DNA from: UBA5078 sp964538025
Lineage (GTDB): Bacteria > Pseudomonadota > Gammaproteobacteria > Pseudomonadales > Pseudohongiellaceae
Length of the DNA stretch: 5,960 bases
Assembly (NCBI GenBank): GCA_964538025.1
Contig: CAZICZ010000018.1
Coordinates: forward strand, 1-5,960
Reading direction: 5' to 3'
Below are positions 1-5,669 of this stretch, in pieces. Numbering within the stretch: the first letter of the stretch is position 1; the number at the start of each line of letters is the position of its first letter. The position numbers and the translations under genes are program-made. The notes beneath the pieces are model-generated. The model was not told the origin of the DNA. It worked only from the letters and a program-made list of their open reading frames with translations, and did not search any database.

Positions 1-1
1 T

Positions 2-1195
2 GGAAAAGTACACAGCTTTTTAATTAGTCCTCAAGGAGACAACTATCTAGATCTGAAATCCTTACGTATTTGTGGGAAGCTTAAAGTCACCAAAACCAAG
101 GCAGATGGAACACTTGAAGACATTACAGCTGATGAACACATGTCAGTCATCAATGGAATGCCATTGGGTCTCTTCAAGTTAGCCTCAGTCACTTTAAACT
201 CTACAGAGGTGGCTTCATGTTCCAATTACCTGCTACCTGTTAAGGCATTCCTTGAAACCAGCTTGTCATGCTCAGACTTGGTGAAAAAGAGCTATTTGAA
301 AGCAACCCATCTCTGGATTGAGGGTCATGATAATTCACAAGACAATGTTAACCAAGTAGTGGCAAATGATACATCTAGTGGATTTTATGTTAGAAAAACA
401 GCCTTTTGCAACAATGCCAGCCATGAATTCTCTGTTCCTCTTCACATTGATTTGTTTTCAAGTGATTTGTACCTCATCCCAGGCATCACCATGCGTATAG
501 ACTTGTCTAGAAACAACAATCATTTTCTACTTCAAGGTAGAGCTGCAGGCAATTTTAATGTTCAACTTTTAGATTTGAAGATCAAAGTAAGGCATGTCAA
601 AGTTAGCGATGCCATTGCCAATCACCATGCTAATCTCATTGCTCAACAAAACTTGATCTACCACATCCCCTATGCCAAAATGTCTAGCAACACCATAGCC
701 ACGGGTGTCTCCAATGCTTCCATTGGTTTAGCTCAAGGAAAACTTCCCACTCTTGTTTTAGTTGGGTTCATGAGACAATCTCAACTCACCAACAAGTCAG
801 AAAATCCTTTTGTGTTTCCCAACTTGGGCGTCAATTCCTTATACTTTACCCTGAATGGCAAAATGATTCCTGGCATCCCTTTTACTCCAAATTTTGCTGA
901 CAATGTATGCCTCAGAGAATATGAACACTTGGTGCATAGCTTGGATCTCAACAATGAAGTCTCTCCCAAAGAGTTTACCATCAACAAATTTAAAAACAAC
1001 ATGTGCTTGTATGCTCTCAACCTGACCAACTGCTGTAGCAGCTTTTCCCAGCACAAAATCCAAGACAGTGGACATTTAGAAGTCCATGTTGGCTTTGCAA
1101 CTGCTCCAACTGCACCTTTGGAAGCCATTTCCTATGCTCTCTACAACTCTCAAATCATTATTGACAAGGATAGACATGTCTTTTTTGAAATATAA
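2..1195 (+). CDS. Polinton major capsid protein (F54H12.2-like), 5' partial
   Basis: The frame is open from base 2 with no stop, giving 397 visible residues; the ATG at 140 is internal, because codons before it (SFLISPQGDNYLDLKSL, then GKLKVTKTKADGTLED) fit the N-terminal part of the F54H12.2-like family. Other family-like blocks are the LPVKAFLETSLSCSD segment (233-277), PLHIDLFSSDLYLIPGI (437-487), the LKIKVRHVKVS strand, GKLPTLVLVGF with NPFVFPNLGVNSLYFTLNG (737-859), and the C-terminal IIIDKDRHVFFEI. Known F54H12.2-like proteins are about 450 residues, so only a few dozen residues are probably missing. The family is taken to be the double jelly-roll major capsid protein that builds the icosahedral shell; I am surer of the family than of its exact shell position. 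It ends 5 bases from the convergent zinc-finger gene once the false gap is removed. Only 5 CpG occur in the gene. A TATAAA at 1191-1196 overlaps the stop and could be a weak variant polyadenylation signal. Confidence 0.85.
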   Translation, partial: GKVHSFLISPQGDNYLDLKSLRICGKLKVTKTKADGTLEDITADEHMSVINGMPLGLFKLASVTLNSTEVASCSNYLLPVKAFLETSLSCSDLVKKSYLKATHLWIEGHDNSQDNVNQVVANDTSSGFYVRKTAFCNNASHEFSVPLHIDLFSSDLYLIPGITMRIDLSRNNNHFLLQGRAAGNFNVQLLDLKIKVRHVKVSDAIANHHANLIAQQNLIYHIPYAKMSSNTIATGVSNASIGLAQGKLPTLVLVGFMRQSQLTNKSENPFVFPNLGVNSLYFTLNGKMIPGIPFTPNFADNVCLREYEHLVHSLDLNNEVSPKEFTINKFKNNMCLYALNLTNCCSSFSQHKIQDSGHLEVHVGFATAPTAPLEAISYALYNSQIIIDKDRHVFFEI

Positions 1196-1229
1196 ATCAT
1201 TTATTTTCTAGGCTTCCAAATGCTAAAAG
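1175..1229. repeat. 55-base direct copy left of the N gap
   Basis: This stretch is identical, by eye over all 55 bases, to 1330-1384. It abuts the first N exactly and holds the last codons of the capsid gene plus the last codons of the convergent zinc-finger gene on the other strand. Read as an assembly overlap, not a biological repeat. Confidence 0.9.
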
Positions 1230-1329
1230 NNNNNNNNNNNNNNNNNNNNNNNNNNNNNNNNNNNNNNNNNNNNNNNNNNNNNNNNNNNNNNNNNNNNNNN
1301 NNNNNNNNNNNNNNNNNNNNNNNNNNNNN
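1230..1329. other. Assembly gap of exactly 100 Ns
   Basis: One hundred Ns is the conventional placeholder for a gap of unknown size. Both edges carry the same 55 bases, so the flanking contigs overlap and the gap is most likely of negative length. Collapsing Ns plus one copy removes 155 bases and leaves the capsid and zinc-finger genes tail to tail. Confidence 0.95.
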
Positions 1330-1384
1330 CATGTCTTTTTTGAAATATAAATCATTTATTTTCTAGGCTTCCAAATGCTAAAAG
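1330..1384. repeat. 55-base direct copy right of the N gap
   Basis: Identical to 1175-1229 and starting at the first base after the Ns. It repeats the capsid C-terminal codons and stop (1348-1350) out of context and carries the genuine 3' end of the zinc-finger gene. Confidence 0.9.
1355..1360 (-). terminator. AATAAA polyadenylation signal overlapping the stop codon
   Basis: On the minus strand the last sense codon and stop read AAA TAA A, so AATAAA overlaps the TAA stop (1358-1356) of the zinc-finger gene. It is the only canonical signal I found in that direction after the basic-protein gene starts, so it may end transcripts of the basic-protein and zinc-finger genes together. The same hexamer lies in the duplicate copy at 1200-1205. 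Confidence 0.6.
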
Positions 1385-2654
1385 CTACTTTTTGTGGTTT
1401 TCCCCTTTTCTTGGCAGGCTCATCCACCTCTTGGTCTGATTTCCTCTTTCTTCCCAGTTTCTTGAGCTTTTTTGTAATCTTACCACCCTGAATAGTTTGC
1501 CTTCTCTTATTTCTTGGCAGCTCTGTATCCATCATCCAATCTTCATCCTTGAGATCGAGCCCATGAATATTTAAAACATGTCGTAAGAGTCCGCCTTTGG
1601 TTTTGTATGTAGAAGTACAATAGTCACACTGAAGTTGAAGGTTGCTTTTTGGTCGACCTTTTTTAGACTCGACTAGCAAAGGCTCATCCTCATCAAATTT
1701 TCTCTTTCTTTGAGCAAATTTTCTTCCTGCTTGCTCTTCCTCATCCTGAGAAGCTGACAAAGGCTCCTCACTCTCCTCATCAAATTTTCTCTTTCTTTGA
1801 GCAAATTTTCTTCCTGCTTGCTCCTCCTCATCCAGAGGTTGTTCAGCTGGCTCATCCTGAGGTTGCTCAGCTGACTCATCCTGAGATTGCTCAGCTGACT
1901 CATCCTGAGGTTGTTCAGTTGACTCATCCTGATGTTGTTCAGTTGACTCATCTTGTCTTTGTTTAGTTGACTCATCTTCATCTTGGCTTTGCTCAGCTGA
2001 CTCATCCTGACGAGGTGATGGTGGTTGATGGGGTGGTTGGCTTACATCTATGTGATGCTCTCGCAACATGTGTCTGCTTAAAGCAGCGTGGGTGTAAAAA
2101 TGACTGCTGCATTTTGTGCAAGCAAATTTGACCTTTCTTGGAGGCTTTTGCTTTTGCTGTTCAACCCTTTGAATTGGTTCAGAATCGGAATCATCATCCC
2201 AAAGCTTTGACTCCAAATCCAAAACCAATGGCTTAATACCCTCCAGAGGTTTTTGCCGGGGCTCAGAATCCAAAACCAAAGGCTTATCCTCCAAGGGATC
2301 TTGAGGTTTTTGACAGGGCTCAGAATCAGAATCTGAAACCGGTGGCTTTTGCTTTGGGGTAAACATGTGATTGTACATGGTTGAAGTACCCTCCAATGGA
2401 TCTTGAATATCATGTGAGGTCTGAGGTTCTGTCATGGTGCTCTTGTGCACCATCTTTGGTTTTGGCCCTTGAACACTTTCCAACAAGGTATCTAAATTGT
2501 CTGCTTCATCATCATCAACAACATCAGCTTCAGCTACAGGATTCAATTCATACAATTGATCCACTTCATCTTCATCCAACAGCTGAATCAGTCTATTATA
2601 GAGGGGAAAAGGAATCAACGCCATTTTTTCAAGCGGAGATTGAGTCTTCCTCAT
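1356..2654 (-). CDS. Two-finger C2H2 protein with acidic/Gln repeats and duplicated basic modules
   Basis: The 432-residue protein (ATG at 2654) has two classical C2H2 fingers, both C-x2-C-x12-H-x4-H: C179/C182/H195/H200 and C343/C346/H359/H364. Between them lie seven imperfect copies of an 8-residue DESxEQxQ repeat (217-274), then two copies of a 19-residue module ending FAQRKRKFDE (275-293, 304-322), good nuclear localisation candidates. The C-terminus (about 380-432) is Lys/Arg-rich. Residues 108-160 hold looser SDSEP and KPLVLD repeats. The fingers suggest nucleic-acid binding in the nucleus, with acidic repeats as a possible activation or interaction surface; function is inference. The ATG at 2654 has a strong context (CACCATGA) and overlaps the upstream gene by 26 bases; the ATG at 2624 (AAAAATGG) gives 422 residues and begins MALIPFPLYNRL, faintly like the KMVLVP-type start of a short Polinton protein. 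The open frame runs to 2687 but has no ATG there. Confidence 0.8.
   Translation of the reverse strand: MRKTQSPLEKMALIPFPLYNRLIQLLDEDEVDQLYELNPVAEADVVDDDEADNLDTLLESVQGPKPKMVHKSTMTEPQTSHDIQDPLEGTSTMYNHMFTPKQKPPVSDSDSEPCQKPQDPLEDKPLVLDSEPRQKPLEGIKPLVLDLESKLWDDDSDSEPIQRVEQQKQKPPRKVKFACTKCSSHFYTHAALSRHMLREHHIDVSQPPHQPPSPRQDESAEQSQDEDESTKQRQDESTEQHQDESTEQPQDESAEQSQDESAEQPQDEPAEQPLDEEEQAGRKFAQRKRKFDEESEEPLSASQDEEEQAGRKFAQRKRKFDEDEPLLVESKKGRPKSNLQLQCDYCTSTYKTKGGLLRHVLNIHGLDLKDEDWMMDTELPRNKRRQTIQGGKITKKLKKLGRKRKSDQEVDEPAKKRGKPQKVAFSIWKPRK
1689..1832 (-). repeat. Duplicated 57-base basic module (NLS-like)
   Basis: The copies at 1689-1745 and 1776-1832 encode the same 19 residues (DEEEQAGRKF through KRKFDE) and are nearly identical in DNA, including silent positions over a stretch of more than 40 bases. 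They are 87 bases apart. The near identity points to a recent in-frame duplication. Confidence 0.85.
1833..2006 (-). repeat. 24-base in-frame tandem repeat, 7 copies
   Basis: Seven imperfect 24-base units encode DESAEQSQ, DESTKQRQ (preceded by an extra DE), DESTEQHQ, DESTEQPQ, DESAEQSQ, DESAEQPQ and DEPAEQPL. Unit length is a multiple of three, so copy-number change keeps the frame. It lies in the linker between the two zinc fingers and looks disordered and strongly acidic. Confidence 0.9.
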
Positions 2655-2979
2655 GGTGACACAATGATTCAATAGCAGGCCAAGCAAGCTTTAAAATATC
2701 ATTGAGTTCTGATACTTTTTTGAGCAACTTTTTTCTTAAAGTGGGTGTCAAGGATGGATTGAAAATTTTTTTGATGAGTTTTTCTTGAGGACACATCTTT
2801 TTTCGTAGTTTGTTTTTCTTGTAAGTAGGAAGATTAAGATGATGGCTGTAGCAAATGTTGAATAAACATTCACACAAAGCATCAATTCCTTTTTTATCCA
2901 AATGTTCAATTACATGAGTAGCCTCTTTCTTGGCCTTGATAACGGCTAGAACAAGCTTTGCAGTTTTATTGGGGTTCAT
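2629..2979 (-). CDS. Small lysine-rich Polinton protein with LCEC core
   Basis: This 116-residue protein is very basic, with Lys/Arg clusters at about 54-72 and 82-88. It carries the block GIDALCECLFNIC (31-43) followed by LNLPTYKKNKLRKK and, further on, LRKKLLKK. That order (hydrophobic helix, D-x-L-C-E-C, then a K/R-rich segment with a proline turn) matches a short protein I remember as recurring in Polintons next to the capsid and ATPase genes; it is often listed only as hypothetical. A role as a virion core or DNA-condensing protein fits the charge but is inference. The ATG at 2979 lies 36 bases after the ATPase stop; its 3' end overlaps the likely zinc-finger start by 26 bases in another frame. 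The C-terminal tail (HHEEDSISA) is acidic. Confidence 0.75.
   Translation of the reverse strand: MNPNKTAKLVLAVIKAKKEATHVIEHLDKKGIDALCECLFNICYSHHLNLPTYKKNKLRKKMCPQEKLIKKIFNPSLTPTLRKKLLKKVSELNDILKLAWPAIESLCHHEEDSISA
2965..2970 (-). terminator. AATAAA hexamer at the start of the basic-protein gene
   Basis: Codons 4-5 of the basic-protein gene (Asn-Lys) spell AATAAA on the minus strand, about 46 bases past the ATPase stop. It could serve as the ATPase polyadenylation signal, with the cleavage site inside the next gene. It may equally be coincidence, since both residues commonly use these codons in AT-rich DNA. Confidence 0.3.
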
Positions 2980-3015
2980 GTTGGATGTACACTACAAATG
3001 TCAATTCACAATCTT

Positions 3016-3684
3016 TTAAGTGCTGTTTTCAAAGTATGTCACCATTGGACGCTCAATAGTGAGCATGTTGCTTCTCAATCTTATATGCTCTGGTGTAGAT
3101 TGTTGAAAATCCAACAAAAGATAGCCATAACCTTTTCTTGTGGCAGCCTTGTAAGCTTGCACCATGAATTTAGAGTGATGAGGAAACATGCGAGAAGCAA
3201 GAATCATGATGCTACGCAAGTCTCTTGGATTTTTCATGAGCAAAAAGTATTGAGAGTTTAGACTCAAACTTCTGTAAAGTGGAGAATCAAAGAAAACTTG
3301 CTGGGCCAAAAATATCAAGGTCATCTTCAAATGATGACAGCTTACAGACCATGCTTCAAGCAAATCCATTCTCTTTGTGGTTTCTAAAAGTTGATCATCA
3401 AAAATCACCATAAGCGAACCTCCCTTGTTTTTTTCTGCTAGAGCTATGGCTTTTAATTGTTCAAGCTTTGGTAAAAAAGACTTTTTGGCGTGGATAAGGT
3501 TGTGCTTCTTCATACGTCTGTAGAGACTTTGGTCTTCTTTGTAAATCAATATTACTTTAGTGGGTGCGGGTACAAAAAGCCTCTTTTTTTCCCTCAACAT
3601 GCTGTAGACAAGTGAGGTCTTGCCTGATTGAGAGGGACCAGCAATCAGAATGCTGCATGGAGTTTTGAATACACATGAATACAT
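3016..3684 (-). CDS. Polinton genome-packaging ATPase (FtsK-HerA superfamily)
   Basis: Powers translocation of the viral genome into the preformed capsid by ATP hydrolysis. Starting at the ATG at 3684 the protein is 222 residues. Walker A is GPSQSGKT (residues 16-23) near the N-terminus; Walker B is LMVIFDDQ (91-98) with the acidic pair D96/D97; TLIFLAQQVF (122-131) holds the polar Gln expected after strand 4 in this superfamily. KNPRD (151-155), SRMFP, SKFMVQAYKAAT and GYGYLLLDF followed by RLRSNM are blocks I associate with Polinton ATPases, whose usual length is 200-250 residues. The frame opens 10 codons earlier with a GTG at 3714, but an ATG start fits a eukaryotic virus and the short N-terminus before Walker A usual in the family. 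It is first in a minus-strand cluster with the basic and zinc-finger genes and divergent from the large virion protein gene. Confidence 0.95.
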   Translation of the reverse strand: MYSCVFKTPCSILIAGPSQSGKTSLVYSMLREKKRLFVPAPTKVILIYKEDQSLYRRMKKHNLIHAKKSFLPKLEQLKAIALAEKNKGGSLMVIFDDQLLETTKRMDLLEAWSVSCHHLKMTLIFLAQQVFFDSPLYRSLSLNSQYFLLMKNPRDLRSIMILASRMFPHHSKFMVQAYKAATRKGYGYLLLDFQQSTPEHIRLRSNMLTIERPMVTYFENST

Positions 3685-3773
3685 GGTGTAGGTGATTTGC
3701 TCTATCAGTTTCACATGTCCTAAGGTACAGCTTTACATCACTTTAGACTAAAGCCATTGTTCATCTAGCAATC
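3685..3773. promoter_or_regulatory. Divergent promoter region with a 13-base palindrome
   Basis: These 89 bases separate the ATPase start (minus) from the large virion protein start (plus) and must hold the 5' signals of both blocks unless promoters lie in coding DNA. At 3741-3753 is a perfect inverted repeat, CTTTAG-A-CTAAAG, near the middle. No clear TATA box is seen on either strand. The palindrome is a candidate binding site for a dimeric regulator serving both directions; that is inference. Confidence 0.5.
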
Positions 3774-5351
3774 ATGATGGAGCCAATGTACATTTTTGGG
3801 CTTGAACATGACATTGCCTTGCAAGGGGCCTATGATGTAGCTATTACTGATGCTTGGATACCTAAAGGCTACTTCAATCCCCATTTTCCAGGCCAGCATG
3901 ATGTTCCTACTATAGTTTTGGAAACTTCTGAACCCCAAAATCACTACACTTTGCAGCTTGTTAAATCTTTTCCTTGCATTTATTTGACACCTCATGAGAC
4001 TCTAGATCAATGGCAAGTCATTGAAGCTCTGAGAAAGAACAATGCTACACCTCTCACTGTTGAATGTGACATTGTACGAGATCAATATAATTTTGGCTAT
4101 GGTGCCAATCTTCCAAAGCTAAGGCTATGGCTCCACGAAAACTTTGCCAAGACCGTGTTTCAGCATGAACACCAAGCCACATTTCACAACGCCTATCTAG
4201 AAAAGCAGAAAGTAGAAGAGCAAATCTATTACCTCTACAACTCTGAAGATTTTTACAAGTTTGAAGATGTCTTGTACCTAAGAGGCTCATGGAATCTCAT
4301 CAATGAATTGAGAGTGCAAAAACCAAGTCATGCTGTGATTCGCTGCTATGAAGCAAAGCTACCGCTTTGTGCTTTGCTCAGTCTTGGCACTAATCAACCT
4401 CCTAATGAAATTGAATTTGAGCAGCAACATGCCTATCATCACATCAGAGTCAAGCATCCCAATTTTGTCCCTCTTGTTCCTGGCATATATTCTAAGCTGA
4501 CATTTTCTTTAGAAAGCATGAAGGGTGAGCCCATCAATTTATGCTCAGAAGCCCCTCCAGTACTGCTCAAAGCAGATATTCGAAAAAGCATGACTGATTA
4601 CATCACCAGCTATTTGGAGGTGGGCAATGGAGAAGAGACAAGATTAGCTCAACCTCTCGTCATCAATGAAGGGAGATACATGTACCATGTTGGACTCGCT
4701 CACTTGTCCTTTTCTCCCAAACTAGAATTCAATTTGACGCGTGAAGAACGAACCATCAAAGTGTCAATGAAAAGTCCTTGTGAAGAGCTCATGGACGAAG
4801 AAGGTAACATCATACGTCGTTGTCCTAAAGAGCTCAAGCAGACGTGGGTGTGCCCAGAGTTTATCACTTCCCATGCCCAACTTGCAAGATTTCTCACCTA
4901 TGCCAGCCACGGTCTTTTTCATGTCACACTTAGCTCAAATTGTCTCAGCATTAAATGCACAAGACTTGATCACACAGGGACTTTGAACCTATCTAGTAAA
5001 TTGATGGAGTTGCTAGGAGGGGAAGAAACAGAGGTGACCATCGGCAATGAAGGCTATATATTTCCGAGGAGTATTCAGCTGACTCCGCCTGAACCGGTCT
5101 ATGTAACATCAACACTGGCTCGTCAGGGATTGCTCCGTATTTTGCCTTTAGTAAAAGCCTCAGAAGGTATGGCTTCTTTTGACTTTGATAGAATAGACTA
5201 CTTCCCCATGTCTGTTGATGCTGTGACCAAATTAGATCTTTCTTTGAAATCTAAAAATGGAGCATTGATTCCATTGGACAACAAAATAGTTGCAGCATTG
5301 GTGTTTAAAAAAGTGAAGGAACGAATAAGACATGAGCTTCACACCTGCTAA
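3774..5351 (+). CDS. Large Polinton virion protein, penton-like/minor capsid candidate
   Basis: The protein has 525 residues. Residues 12-35 (HDIALQGAYDVAITDAWIP then KGYFN) resemble the N-terminal block of a conserved Polinton structural protein, usually of the form L-x-G-x-W-x-V-A-L-x-E-I-x-Y-P. Its last 52 residues (IDYFPMSVDAVTKLDLSLK, NGALIPLDNK, then a beta strand and a basic tail) resemble that family's C-terminal block. The middle is unplaced. Most relatives begin with an extra segment of about 20 residues (roughly FxxxLPSN...) that is missing here: a TAG at 3744-3746 closes the frame upstream, so this is divergence, loss or an unseen exon. A minor capsid or penton-associated role is my best reading; exact position in the shell is uncertain. 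Two ATGs in a row (3774, 3777) both have A at -3. CpG is commoner (24) than in the capsid gene, with none in the first 300 bases. The stop directly abuts the next ATG. Confidence 0.75.
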   Translation: MMEPMYIFGLEHDIALQGAYDVAITDAWIPKGYFNPHFPGQHDVPTIVLETSEPQNHYTLQLVKSFPCIYLTPHETLDQWQVIEALRKNNATPLTVECDIVRDQYNFGYGANLPKLRLWLHENFAKTVFQHEHQATFHNAYLEKQKVEEQIYYLYNSEDFYKFEDVLYLRGSWNLINELRVQKPSHAVIRCYEAKLPLCALLSLGTNQPPNEIEFEQQHAYHHIRVKHPNFVPLVPGIYSKLTFSLESMKGEPINLCSEAPPVLLKADIRKSMTDYITSYLEVGNGEETRLAQPLVINEGRYMYHVGLAHLSFSPKLEFNLTREERTIKVSMKSPCEELMDEEGNIIRRCPKELKQTWVCPEFITSHAQLARFLTYASHGLFHVTLSSNCLSIKCTRLDHTGTLNLSSKLMELLGGEETEVTIGNEGYIFPRSIQLTPPEPVYVTSTLARQGLLRILPLVKASEGMASFDFDRIDYFPMSVDAVTKLDLSLKSKNGALIPLDNKIVAALVFKKVKERIRHELHTC

Positions 5352-5666
5352 ATGCAATACTTAAAAGCATTGCCCATGACCAAGACCAATGCCACCATGA
5401 GCTTGACAACAATGGCTAGCTCTCCTGCTTTGGCCAAGCCTCCCTCTCAAGACAACTACATTATTCGTTTCTGCAGAAGGAAATCACAATGCGTCTTTTT
5501 AATCATCATGCTACTCATTTCCCTGCTGAGCGTTCTTCAAATCTTTATCACAAAGCTTGATGACAAGCTTGTGACCTCACTTACTACAGCATTAATTACA
5601 GTATTGAAGGAATCAGACATGCTCAACACAACTCATTTATTTGCAGATGAAAATGTGTTTGAATAA
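5352..5666 (+). CDS. Small single-pass membrane protein
   Basis: The longest form has 104 residues. A hydrophobic stretch at 48-67 (VFLIIMLLISLLSVLQIFIT) is preceded by FCRRKSQC, so the positive-inside rule predicts a cytoplasmic N-terminus and a lumenal or external C-terminus; there is no cleavable signal peptide pattern. The 37-residue tail after it contains an NTT sequon (92-94) that could be glycosylated. I do not recognise the family. The first ATG follows the upstream TAA with no spacer but has a poor context, while the in-frame ATG at 5397 has a perfect GCCACCATG and gives 89 residues, so the shorter form may be the main product. Placed after the large virion protein, it may act in virion entry, release or membrane remodelling, but this is only a guess from position. 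The last sense codon and stop form an AATAAA. Confidence 0.7.
   Translation: MQYLKALPMTKTNATMSLTTMASSPALAKPPSQDNYIIRFCRRKSQCVFLIIMLLISLLSVLQIFITKLDDKLVTSLTTALITVLKESDMLNTTHLFADENVFE
5391..5400 (+). promoter_or_regulatory. Perfect Kozak start context inside the membrane-protein gene
   Basis: GCCACCATGA matches the vertebrate consensus GCCACCATG exactly, at codon 16 of the longest frame. The ATG at 5352 has T at -3 and the one at 5376 has C at -3, so scanning ribosomes would be expected to prefer 5397. Confidence 0.55.
5636..5641 (-). terminator. AATAAA for the converging partial gene
   Basis: TTTATT on the plus strand reads AATAAA on the minus strand, 29 bases past the TAG stop of the gene at 5960-5670. 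It lies inside the coding part of the membrane-protein gene, so the two 3' transcript ends would overlap. Confidence 0.45.
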
Positions 5667-5667
5667 A
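5662..5667 (+). terminator. AATAAA overlapping the membrane-protein stop codon
   Basis: The final codons read GAA TAA AA, so AATAAA spans the TAA stop at 5664-5666. It would end transcripts of both the large virion protein and the membrane protein, with cleavage inside the converging gene. Confidence 0.55.
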
Positions 5668-5669
5668 AA

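Noticed and set aside
781..1128. Minus-strand frames opposite the capsid gene (also 839-1075)
   Set aside because: Antisense shadows of a gene with family-like motifs along its whole length.
1175..1384. Target-site duplication or terminal repeat flanking an insertion in the N gap
   Set aside because: Both copies abut the Ns exactly, the gap is a standard 100 Ns, and the copies contain the 3' ends of two neighbouring genes; an assembly overlap explains this more simply.
1673..2005. Minus-strand 110-residue frame with MSQLNN-type repeats
   Set aside because: It is a frame shadow of the 24-base tandem repeat in the zinc-finger gene; unit length divisible by three keeps other frames open as well. 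The zinc fingers fix the real frame.
2078..2413. Minus-strand 111-residue frame
   Set aside because: Lies wholly inside the zinc-finger gene in another frame, with no recognisable motif; kept open by the repeat-rich composition.
2655..2687. Extending the zinc-finger gene to 2687
   Set aside because: The first codon there is TTG; two ATGs in good context lie downstream.
2998..3261. Plus-strand 87-residue frame opposite the ATPase
   Set aside because: Antisense to the conserved C-terminal half of the ATPase; no motif of its own.
3685..3714. Extending the ATPase to a GTG at 3714
   Set aside because: GTG is an unlikely start in a eukaryotic system, and the ATG at 3684 leaves the usual short lead before Walker A.
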